DNA of 64,000 bases from Rhodococcus sp. 06-235-1A (GTDB lineage Bacteria; Actinomycetota; Actinomycetes; Mycobacteriales; Mycobacteriaceae): assembly GCF_002258785.1 (NCBI RefSeq), contig NZ_NOYI01000009.1:434001-498000 (forward strand). Direction: 5' to 3'. The notes under the pieces are model-generated. The model did not search any database. It had not been told where the DNA came from and saw only the letters and a program-made list of their open reading frames with translations. Made by a program: the position numbers and the translations under genes. How positions within the stretch are numbered: the first letter of the stretch is position 1; the number at the start of each line of letters is the position of its first letter. Shown piece after piece: positions 58,072 through 64,000 of this stretch.

Positions 58072-58941
58072 CGGCGAGCCCAGCTCGCTGAGTCGGCTCA
58101 TCAATCGGTCGGTGTCGAGACCGGCACACCCGACGGCGAATTCGTGCAGCGGGACCGATGCGTGAAAGTCGGCACGCACGTCCTGGTCGTACAGGACATC
58201 CACGAGATTGGCGAAGCGCTGAGCAGCGAATTCGTTCACACTCGCAAGAGCGGGAATGTCTGCGATCGTCAGAGTCGTTGCTGCCTCGACCATCCGAAGG
58301 TAGTCACCCGTCGAACGAGCGGCGCAGCACAGCTCGGCAAACGTGTGCCCGCGCCGCGCAGGGTGCAGACTCCACGTCCCCGACGCGAATCGAGATCCAC
58401 TGGTACCGGCGGCACGGTAATCGACGGGACCGTCGACGCAGATCACGTCGAGGTTCTTCTTCAGCTTCTCGATCGTCGGCACGAATGTCGGGTGGAACAG
58501 CGGATTCGGCAGCAGACCGTCGGGCGCGTAGTTCGAGGTGACGACCAGGACGACACCGCGGGCGAAGAGGGCGTCGAGCATGCGTGTGATGAGGCGGGCG
58601 TCGCCGATGTCGTGGACGTGGAATTCGTCGAAGCACAGCAGGGCTGCGGGAGTGGAGTTCGTCGTGAGGATGTCGTCGATGGCAGCGTCGATCGAGAACC
58701 TGTGGCGAAAGTACGCCGCGTGCAGGTCGCGGAAGAAGCTGTGGAAGTGCACGCGCTTCTTCGCCGAGATGCCGACATTGTCGAAATAGGTGTCGAGCAG
58801 CCAGGTCTTGCCGCGGCCGACGGGCCCCCACAGGTAAACGCCCTTCGTGCCGGTTGTCGACAACGCCTCCGCGGCTGCGGCCTGGGCGTGGTCGAGGGCG
58901 AAGTCGGTATCGAAGGTGTGTCGCGGTGCGGCAGGTCTCAT
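58027..58941 (-). CDS. zapE: ZapE/AFG1-like ATPase
   Basis: A 304-residue AFG1-family ATPase, in bacteria annotated as cell-division protein ZapE. Walker A is LWGPVGRGKTWLLDTYF (residues 38-54), followed by the diagnostic VHFHSFFRDLHAAYF, Walker B LLCFDEFHVHDIGDA and sensor 1 VLVVTSNYAPDGLLPNPLFHPTFVPTIEKLK. The C-terminus is Arg-rich. Start ATG 58941 is seven bases from a TACGGT box. The gene diverges from a TetR gene across 60 nt filled by a perfect palindrome. Confidence 0.9.
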   Translation of the reverse strand: MRPAAPRHTFDTDFALDHAQAAAAEALSTTGTKGVYLWGPVGRGKTWLLDTYFDNVGISAKKRVHFHSFFRDLHAAYFRHRFSIDAAIDDILTTNSTPAALLCFDEFHVHDIGDARLITRMLDALFARGVVLVVTSNYAPDGLLPNPLFHPTFVPTIEKLKKNLDVICVDGPVDYRAAGTSGSRFASGTWSLHPARRGHTFAELCCAARSTGDYLRMVEAATTLTIADIPALASVNEFAAQRFANLVDVLYDQDVRADFHASVPLHEFAVGCAGLDTDRLMSRLSELGSPSRERATHSVDAAGA

Positions 58942-58948
58942 GAAACGA

Positions 58949-58954
58949 ACCGTA
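58949..58954 (-). promoter_or_regulatory. -10 box, leaderless promoter of zapE
   Basis: TACGGT on the minus strand, seven bases before the ATG at 58941; its -35 region falls inside the 58961-58984 palindrome. Confidence 0.45.
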
Positions 58955-58960
58955 CGCCGA

Positions 58961-58984
58961 CGGACTCTACATTTGTAGAGTCCG
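58961..58984. promoter_or_regulatory. 24-bp palindromic operator between zapE and tetR
   Basis: CGGACTCTACA and TGTAGAGTCCG are perfect 11-bp inverted arms around two bases. It overlaps the likely -35 regions of both divergent genes, so the TetR product could repress itself and zapE from this one site. Confidence 0.8.
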
Positions 58985-58988
58985 TGTG

Positions 58989-58994
58989 TAGGCT
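58989..58994 (+). promoter_or_regulatory. -10 box, leaderless promoter of the 59002 tetR gene
   Basis: TAGGCT, seven bases, then the ATG at 59002. Confidence 0.45.
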
Positions 58995-59001
58995 CACTGC
59001 C

Positions 59002-59562
59002 ATGGATCGCCGAACCGCCATTGCCGACGCCGCCCTCACCGTCGTTGCTCGAGACGGCCTGCGCGCGTTGACTCATCGTGCGATCGATTCGGCGCTCGAG
59101 TATCCGGCCGGATCCACGTCCTATTACTTCCGCACCAAGGCCGATCTACTGGCGGCGGTGGCCACCAGGCTGGTCGAGTTGTCGCACAACTCGTTCGTGG
59201 ACATTGCCGACAACGAGACCGATGTCGCCACGGTGGTCGGGCAGTATCTCCACGATGCGCTCACGCATCGCATGGCGGAGTTGCGTGCTCGCTACGCGTT
59301 GATGCTCGATCCTACTGTTGCGCAGGATGTTCGAGACGTGTTGGCTCACTCGCTCTTCTCGCTCGAACGGGCCAGAGAGCTGTTCGACGATCCCGCTCAC
59401 GGAGACGGGCTGGTCTCGCTCTGTGAGGGCCTGGTGGCCGATGCGGTGTTCGCCCGCCGAGCATCGAACGGCGTTGCAGCGCTCAGTCTCCCGGTCGCCG
59501 TCTACCTCCGCGGTGCCGGGAGTTCACTGCGAGGGAACTCTGTGGACACCGGCCTCGCGTAG
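59002..59562 (+). CDS. TetR-family regulator
   Basis: A 186-residue TetR protein with the HTH in AALTVVARDGLRALTHRAIDSALEYPAGSTSYYFRTKADLL (residues 10-50), where TSYYF is the recognition-helix end, and a helical ligand domain. Together with the 24-bp palindrome it likely controls itself and the divergent zapE gene. It ends 11 nt before the glycerophosphodiesterase gene, which may be co-transcribed and therefore under the same control. Confidence 0.88.
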   Translation: MDRRTAIADAALTVVARDGLRALTHRAIDSALEYPAGSTSYYFRTKADLLAAVATRLVELSHNSFVDIADNETDVATVVGQYLHDALTHRMAELRARYALMLDPTVAQDVRDVLAHSLFSLERARELFDDPAHGDGLVSLCEGLVADAVFARRASNGVAALSLPVAVYLRGAGSSLRGNSVDTGLA

Positions 59563-59573
59563 TTTCGCCGAGC

Positions 59574-60638
59574 ATGCGATACGGTCGGTACTTTTCCCTT
59601 ATATGCATGGCCGCTGTGGCTCTGGCGGGGTGCGGAACCGAATCGACCGCAGACCCGGCTTTGCCGGAAGGTGCTGCTGCGCAGCTCGATTCGTTCGACC
59701 TCCAGGCGCATCGCGGTGGCCTGGGCTTGGTCACCGAGAGTACGATCGAATCGTTCACCAACGCACTGCAACTGGGAGTGAACACGCTCGAATTGGACAC
59801 CCAGATCACCGAGGACGGCATCGCGGTCGTCACCCACGACCGCAAGGTTTCCGACAAGAAATGCGTCGATTCCGGTGCGCTCACACCGGGAGATCCGGAG
59901 TTTCCGTACGTCGGGAAGTTCGTGAACACACTGACTCTCGCGCAGATTCGCACGCTGGACTGCGGGGCGCTGACTCTCGCGGACTACCCGGAGCAGCAGC
60001 GCGTGCCAGGTGCTCGCATACCGACGCTCACCGAGGTGCTGGAGCTGGTGAAATCGGTCGACGCTCCGGACGTGAAGCTGAACGTGGAAACGAAGGTCGA
60101 GGCAGGCAGCCCCACCGAGACCGCTCCTCGCGAGCAGTTCGTCGACACAGTGCTCGAAACGATCCGGGAAGCAGGCATGCTGGACCGGATCACGGTGCAG
60201 AGCTTCGACTGGGGCGCTCTGAAGCTGGTCCGAGACGCCGAACCGGAGGTACCGGTGGTGGCGCTGACCAACGGTGACTTCTTGCAGGTGGGCCAAGAGG
60301 GCTCTTCGCCTTGGCTCGGCGGAATCGACATCGATGATTTCGGTGGAGATGCGATCGCCGCCATCGATTCGTTCGGAGCCTCGGCCTACTCGCCGGTGCA
60401 GGGAAGCCCGCAGAGCGGCAAGGTCGGCGACCCGGACTTCGAGCTCTTCGTCAATCGGGCAATGGTCGATTCGGCCCATGAACGCGGAATCCGGGTGATC
60501 CCGTGGACCGTCGACGACCCCGACACGATGCGTGCCTTGATGGACCTGGGCGTCGACGGCCTGATCACCGACTACCCCGACCGCGTGCGCACCGTCATGG
60601 CCGAGCGCGGACTCCCGCTGCCCGACCCAGCACGGTGA
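59574..60638 (+). CDS. secreted lipoprotein glycerophosphodiester phosphodiesterase
   Basis: A 354-residue GDPD with an N-terminal lipoprotein signal: hydrophobic segment FSLICMAAVALAGC with the lipobox LAGC at residues 17-20, so it would be tethered outside the membrane. The TIM-barrel catalytic residues are in DLQAHRGGLGLVTESTIESFTNAL, LELDTQITEDG and VVTHDRKV. Further blocks are VKLNVETKVE and DRITVQSFDW. It should release glycerol-3-phosphate from glycerophosphodiesters for phosphate or carbon supply. It follows the TetR gene by 11 nt. Confidence 0.92.
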   Translation: MRYGRYFSLICMAAVALAGCGTESTADPALPEGAAAQLDSFDLQAHRGGLGLVTESTIESFTNALQLGVNTLELDTQITEDGIAVVTHDRKVSDKKCVDSGALTPGDPEFPYVGKFVNTLTLAQIRTLDCGALTLADYPEQQRVPGARIPTLTEVLELVKSVDAPDVKLNVETKVEAGSPTETAPREQFVDTVLETIREAGMLDRITVQSFDWGALKLVRDAEPEVPVVALTNGDFLQVGQEGSSPWLGGIDIDDFGGDAIAAIDSFGASAYSPVQGSPQSGKVGDPDFELFVNRAMVDSAHERGIRVIPWTVDDPDTMRALMDLGVDGLITDYPDRVRTVMAERGLPLPDPAR

Positions 60639-60654
60639 GCGCGCGGCCGAAGAG

Positions 60655-61542
60655 TCACAACGGGTAGCCGACTCCGGTGAGCTTCTCGCTGACGTCCCAC
60701 AGTTTCGCTGCGAGCGCGGGATCCTGTGCCATGCGTGTCATCGACGCCGGGCCCGGCTTGCCGCGTGACTCGAAGAGGGATGTGGGGCCGCTGTAGGTGC
60801 CGCCGCCTGCGACGTCGACAGCATAGATCGTCGGAAGCGCTCCGGCACGGGCCGATTGGGAGACGAACTTCAGTCCGATGGGTGCCAGTGCCGCCAGGAT
60901 CTTGTTGCTGCCCAAGCCATCCGGGCTCGAATAGAGCTCGGTCGACGAGATACCGGGGTGTGCGGCATTGCTGGTGATCTTCGATCCGGCCTTGTCGATC
61001 CGACGCTGCAATTCCAACGCGAACAAGATGTTCGCCAGCTTGGAGTTCGCGTACCCGCGCTGAGCGCTGTAGCCACGCTCGAGCTGGAGATTGTCGAAGT
61101 CGAGCTTGGGGCGCTGCCGATGTGCGACGGAAGCGATCGTGGTGATCTTCGCGTCGTCGGCGAGCTTGGGGAACAGCAGGCCGGTCAGCGCGAAGTGGCC
61201 GAGGTGATTGGTGCCGAGCTGCAGCTCGAACCCGTCCGCGGTCTCGGTCCGCGACGCGGGCATCATCACGCCGGCATTGTTGATCAGAATGTCGATCGAC
61301 TCGGGGGCCGACGCGGCGTACTCACGTACCGACGCCAGGTCGGCGAGGTTCAGGGTGGCCGTGTCGACGGTGCCGTTCGGTGCTTCCGCACGAATCTTGG
61401 CTGCTGCGGACTCGGCTTTGTCCTGGTTACGGCACGCGAGCGTCACGTGGTCGCCGCGCCCGACGAACTCCAGGGCGGTGAAGTAGCCGATACCGGTGTT
61501 CGCTCCGGTGATGACAACGCGTCTCTGCTTGGTTTCGGGCAC
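60655..61542 (-). CDS. SDR oxidoreductase (retinol-dehydrogenase-like)
   Basis: A 295-residue short-chain dehydrogenase of the protochlorophyllide-reductase/retinol-dehydrogenase-like branch. It has the cofactor motif TGANTGIGYFTALEF, INNAGVM, the active-site region TIASVAHRQ and the pair YANSKLANI. The substrate is unknown. GTG 61542 is six bases from a TAGCCT box, and the gene is divergent from the HhH protein gene, which also has a leaderless-type promoter. Confidence 0.88.
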   Translation of the reverse strand: MPETKQRRVVITGANTGIGYFTALEFVGRGDHVTLACRNQDKAESAAAKIRAEAPNGTVDTATLNLADLASVREYAASAPESIDILINNAGVMMPASRTETADGFELQLGTNHLGHFALTGLLFPKLADDAKITTIASVAHRQRPKLDFDNLQLERGYSAQRGYANSKLANILFALELQRRIDKAGSKITSNAAHPGISSTELYSSPDGLGSNKILAALAPIGLKFVSQSARAGALPTIYAVDVAGGGTYSGPTSLFESRGKPGPASMTRMAQDPALAAKLWDVSEKLTGVGYPL

Positions 61543-61548
61543 GGCGTC

Positions 61549-61554
61549 AGGCTA
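61549..61554 (-). promoter_or_regulatory. -10 box, leaderless promoter of the SDR gene
   Basis: TAGCCT on the minus strand, six bases, then the GTG at 61542. Confidence 0.4.
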
Positions 61555-61565
61555 CCGGTCTGTTT

Positions 61566-61571
61566 TAAGAT
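61566..61571 (+). promoter_or_regulatory. -10 box, leaderless promoter of the HhH gene
   Basis: TAAGAT, six bases, then the GTG at 61578. Together with the divergent box at 61549-61554 it gives two leaderless promoters 12 nt apart. Confidence 0.4.
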
Positions 61572-61577
61572 GCGCCC

Positions 61578-61787
61578 GTGAGCAGAACAGAAACCGGTGA
61601 ACATCCGGACTTTCCGAAAGGCACCGGAAATCCTGCGTCCCGAGCTTTCCGTGCGGCGGGCTACCTGTGCCTGGACGATCTCGCAGATGTACCCGCGGCC
61701 GAGCTGAAGAAGTTGCACGGAGTCGGCCCGAAGTCATTGGCCGTCGTCCAGGCCGCGTTGGAGGAGACCGGTCGATCGCTCGGCTGA
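61578..61787 (+). CDS. small helix-hairpin-helix DNA-binding protein
   Basis: A 69-residue protein ending in a helix-hairpin-helix (VPAAELKKLHGVGPKSLAVVQAAL), where HGVGPKS is the hairpin that contacts the DNA backbone. The N-terminal part NPASRAFRAAGYLCLDDLAD is typical of small actinobacterial HhH proteins. Its DNA target and partner are unknown. It nearly abuts the convergent pentapeptide gene (3-nt gap). Confidence 0.82.
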   Translation: MSRTETGEHPDFPKGTGNPASRAFRAAGYLCLDDLADVPAAELKKLHGVGPKSLAVVQAALEETGRSLG

Positions 61788-61790
61788 AGG

Positions 61791-62597
61791 TCAGGCCCAG
61801 TGACTCGGACGCGTCAAGGATTCGGGTAGCTGTGTTGCTCGATCACCACGTGCCGCGTTGATCTGGAACTGGGTCGCGAAGATGCTCCCCCGCAGGTCCG
61901 CCCCTCGCAGGTCGGCACCCCGGAGGTCTGCGCCGATCACGTCGGCCAGCCGCAGGTCGGCCCCTCGAAGGTCGGCTCCGATGAGATACGTGCCGCGCAG
62001 GCTCGCGCCGCGCAGATCGGCACCGGCGAGCTTCGCGCCGATCATGTCCCGCCCGCGATAGTTCTTCTTCTTGCCCGCAACGTCGGCGCGTACCAGGTCA
62101 CTTGCGTCCAGCAGTACGTCGTTGACCCGTGCTCGCAGCGCGGACACATCGACCGACATCACGATCTCGGGAGTTGCCGAGGTGAGCGCGTCCAGTTCGT
62201 CGTACTCACGGTCGATCCGGTTGTGCAGGGGCGCAGTCGATGTCCTGTCACGCGCATCCGCCAGATACCAGAGCAACTCGTGCACGTCGCGCATGATCGG
62301 GAACACCGCGAACATCTCCGACGAGTTCGATGGCTGCTGTCGCCAATCCCGTCCCTCGAACATCGACCGAGACACCTTCTGGCCCGCACCGAAGCAGTCG
62401 TACACCGTGCACCCCGGAAAACCCTTCTTCCGCAGCGTCGAGTGAATGCCGCACCGCGAGTCCTCCAGGAGGTTGCGGCACGGCTCACCTGCCGCCTTGT
62501 CGACAGCGAAATCCGACGACCTCGCGAAGGGCAGAGCGACGCAACAGAGTCCGAAACAACTGCCGCAGTCGGCCAGCAGGTTCTCGGGCGCATGCAT
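61791..62597 (-). CDS. Cys-rich pentapeptide-repeat protein
   Basis: A 268-residue protein of two parts. The N-terminal 70 residues carry eight cysteines in a YkgJ-like CxxCxxxCC pattern (CGSCFGLCC, then CRNLL, CGIHS, CTVYDC), suggesting a metal site. The C-terminal 80 residues form a pentapeptide right-handed beta-helix (ADLRG repeats: GADLRGASLRGTYLIGADLRGADLR). Pentapeptide proteins can mimic DNA and protect gyrase, but the Cys domain makes a direct parallel unsafe. ATG 62597 is taken from the first sensible methionine. Confidence 0.87.
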   Translation of the reverse strand: MHAPENLLADCGSCFGLCCVALPFARSSDFAVDKAAGEPCRNLLEDSRCGIHSTLRKKGFPGCTVYDCFGAGQKVSRSMFEGRDWRQQPSNSSEMFAVFPIMRDVHELLWYLADARDRTSTAPLHNRIDREYDELDALTSATPEIVMSVDVSALRARVNDVLLDASDLVRADVAGKKKNYRGRDMIGAKLAGADLRGASLRGTYLIGADLRGADLRLADVIGADLRGADLRGADLRGSIFATQFQINAARGDRATQLPESLTRPSHWA

Positions 62598-62640
62598 ACG
62601 TCCACTCTGTCCTTCGACGCAAGGCCGGGTCAAACGAGAT

Positions 62641-63024
62641 TCACTCGGGTGGATCGAGAAGCGCGACCAGTTTCTTCGGTGCCCTGGTGCAGTAACTCTC
62701 GGTGATCAGCTCGCCGAGTTCGACGCGGTCCACCGAGGCGGCCAGCGTCATGCCGAGGATCTCGGGACCCCAACCGGGGGCGAAGAAGCCGGCCCGCGAG
62801 GACAGCGCGTCGAGCTCTGTTCCGCTGGAACGGAAGATGAGAACGTGGGCCGGGCCGTCGGTCCCCGCCGCCTTCGCGAACGCGGGCGGAGTGCCGCCGA
62901 CGATCTCGAGTACATGGGCGAAGGTGCGCCCGCGTACCCTCCAGCGCGTACCGACCCACGCCTGCTCCTCGTACGTCTCGGGCAGCGCCAGGCACATCCG
63001 ACGGATCGTGGTTTCCCAGTTCAT
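62641..63024 (-). CDS. MmcQ/YjbR family protein
   Basis: A 127-residue YjbR-fold protein (double-winged, DNA-binding-like) opening MNWETTIRRMCLALPETYEEQAWVGTRWRV and ending RAPKKLVALLDPP, with VLIFRSSGTELDALSSRAGFFAPGW in the middle. Family function is unclear. ATG 63024 has GAGAGGGG upstream and is preferred over 63045. It is divergent from the methyltransferase gene. Confidence 0.87.
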   Translation of the reverse strand: MNWETTIRRMCLALPETYEEQAWVGTRWRVRGRTFAHVLEIVGGTPPAFAKAAGTDGPAHVLIFRSSGTELDALSSRAGFFAPGWGPEILGMTLAASVDRVELGELITESYCTRAPKKLVALLDPPE

Positions 63025-63106
63025 CGGACCCCTCTCGTGCGACATACCGGGCTACAGTATTTCAGCGGGGGCAGCTGGACGCACAGCATTCCGGGAGGCA
63101 CCGTCC

Positions 63107-63886
63107 ATGGCGGAACTCGAGTACGACGAGGTGGTGTCCTCGCTGCGCGGTGCCGGGTGCGTGTTCGCCGAGGAGGAAGCCGAGATCCTCGTCGAGTCGG
63201 CCCCGAACTCGGACGAGCTGACGGAGATGCTGGGGCGTCGTATCGCTGGTGAACCGCTCGAACACGTCGTCGGGTGGGTGTGGTTCTGTGGTCGACGCAT
63301 CGCTGTCGCACCGGGAGTGTTCGTACCGCGACGCCGCACCGAGTTCCTGGTCGAATGTACTGCGGCACTGCATCCTTCGACGCTACTGGACCTGTGTTGC
63401 GGTTCCGGAGCGATAGGCCTGTCGGTCCCGGGTGTCACCGAATTGCACGCCGCCGATATCGACTCAGTGGCAGGGGAGTGTGCCTCGAGAAACCTCGCCG
63501 ACGTCGGGGGCACGGTGCCGGTCGGTCGCGTACATTGCGGCGATCTGTACGACGCGCTGCCGCCGGAGCTGCACGGCAGGTTCGACGCGATAGTCGTCAA
63601 CGCACCCTACGTCCCGACAGGGGATATCGGGCTGATGCCGAGAGAGGCGCGCGACCACGAGCCGCACATCGCGCTCGACGGCGGTGCGGACGGCGTTCGC
63701 CTCCATCGGCGGGTTGCCGCAGGAGCCGAAGAGTGGCTGGCCCCGGGAGGATGTCTACTCATCGAAACCAGTGCCCTGCTGATGAATTCGACGCTGCGGG
63801 CCGTCGTCGACGCCGGATTGGTCGGCCGTATCTGCGAATCGGAGACATCGGACGCCGTCGTGGTGATCGGTTCGATGGGCGAGTAG
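63107..63886 (+). CDS. PrmC/HemK-like N5-glutamine methyltransferase
   Basis: A 259-residue SAM-dependent methyltransferase resembling release-factor glutamine methyltransferases. It has a helical N-domain (residues 1-70), then GEPLEHVVGWVWFCGRRIAVAPGVFVPRRRTEFLVE, SAM motif I LLDLCCGSGAIGLSV and the catalytic loop VVNAPYVP. The canonical NPPY is NAPY here. Actinobacterial paralogues with this change are annotated as putative protein N5-glutamine methyltransferases. The window's true prmC should lie elsewhere near prfA, so this is likely a paralogue. Confidence 0.87.
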   Translation: MAELEYDEVVSSLRGAGCVFAEEEAEILVESAPNSDELTEMLGRRIAGEPLEHVVGWVWFCGRRIAVAPGVFVPRRRTEFLVECTAALHPSTLLDLCCGSGAIGLSVPGVTELHAADIDSVAGECASRNLADVGGTVPVGRVHCGDLYDALPPELHGRFDAIVVNAPYVPTGDIGLMPREARDHEPHIALDGGADGVRLHRRVAAGAEEWLAPGGCLLIETSALLMNSTLRAVVDAGLVGRICESETSDAVVVIGSMGE

Positions 63887-63928
63887 CGATTCGCATATCA
63901 TCGAGAGAGTCGAACACGGGGGGAAACG

Positions 63929-64000
63929 ATGCAGTTCCTGGTGATGAGTCGCCGCCGCGTCGAGCAGTTCTCGGACGAGGATTTCGCGGCTGTGCTGCCC
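63929..64000 (+). CDS. muconolactone-isomerase-like protein, 5' fragment
   Basis: The first 24 codons (MQFLVMSRRRVEQFSDEDFA) of a gene running off the window. A GGGGGG stretch lies about seven bases before the ATG. The opening resembles small ferredoxin-like YCII/muconolactone-isomerase proteins, but too little is visible for more. Confidence 0.55.
   Translation, partial: MQFLVMSRRRVEQFSDEDFAAVLP

Noticed and set aside
1-64000. Insertion sequences, prophage or integrase genes
   Set aside because: No transposase, recombinase or phage structural gene and no terminal repeats flanking gene blocks were found; only the helicase N-domain hints at mobile ancestry.

Overview
The window is high-GC actinobacterial chromosome, most likely Rhodococcus sensu lato. 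This rests on mycolata-type gene content (alkane hydroxylase, F420-type and flavin-dependent oxidoreductases, many TetR regulators, DHA2 pumps), frequent GTG starts, a mycobacterial-type initiator tRNA, LexA- and IdeR-like boxes of actinobacterial type, and many promoters whose TANNNT -10 box lies 6-7 nt from the start codon, as in leaderless actinobacterial transcripts. No insertion sequence, phage integration module or CRISPR array was seen. It reads as ordinary chromosome carrying accessory metabolic operons.

Layout. 1-7.8 kb: ArsR-type regulator fragment, MGT-type glycosyltransferase, hypotheticals, an alpha/beta hydrolase, three tandem AIM24 paralogues, an LLM oxidoreductase, a glyoxalase-fold protein and an HtrA-like protease. 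7.9-12.3 kb: a NarL-type two-component pair, a DUF72 protein and an NAD-dependent epimerase. 12.4-18.2 kb: a TetR/DHA2 efflux pair, a small alarmone synthetase with a possible zinc-ribbon partner behind a LexA-like box, a 51-residue membrane protein, and a large helicase with a histone-like tail. 18.2-21.4 kb: glutamine amidotransferase, lactate-monooxygenase-like enzyme and GH13 glycosidase, the last two coupled. 21.7-25.6 kb: a TPP riboswitch ahead of an SDR and a flavin monooxygenase, then a TetR regulator and quinone-reductase-type dehydrogenase across a perfect operator palindrome. 25.6-29.2 kb: an operon of PF10118-type metal-dependent hydrolase, VanB-type reductase and alpha/beta hydrolase. 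29.2-31.1 kb: a stand-alone LeuA regulatory domain behind a branched-chain leader peptide, diverging from an AAA ATPase. 31.1-41 kb: AlkB, lipase, patatin, amidohydrolase and dienelactone hydrolase, quinone reductase, TetR-UbiB, enoyl-CoA hydratase, initiator tRNA. 41-50 kb: LON-domain protein and hydrolase, an A-T-TE NRPS-like protein, a MacB-type ABC exporter, endonuclease IV, and a truncated condensation domain behind an iron box. 50-64 kb: efflux pumps, aldo/keto reductase, AlkA-type glycosylase, RNase HI, pirin, GNAT, ZapE/TetR across a 24-bp palindrome, secreted glycerophosphodiesterase, SDR, HhH protein, pentapeptide-repeat protein, YjbR protein, PrmC-like methyltransferase and the start of a muconolactone-isomerase-like gene.

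Most operons are two or three genes joined by 1-4 nt overlaps (ATGA, GTGA, TAATG, TGATG). The most unusual units are the TPP-riboswitch SDR/monooxygenase operon, the leader-peptide-controlled LeuA regulatory domain, the LexA-box/zinc-ribbon/alarmone-synthetase unit, and the iron-box condensation fragment lying near a single-module NRPS.
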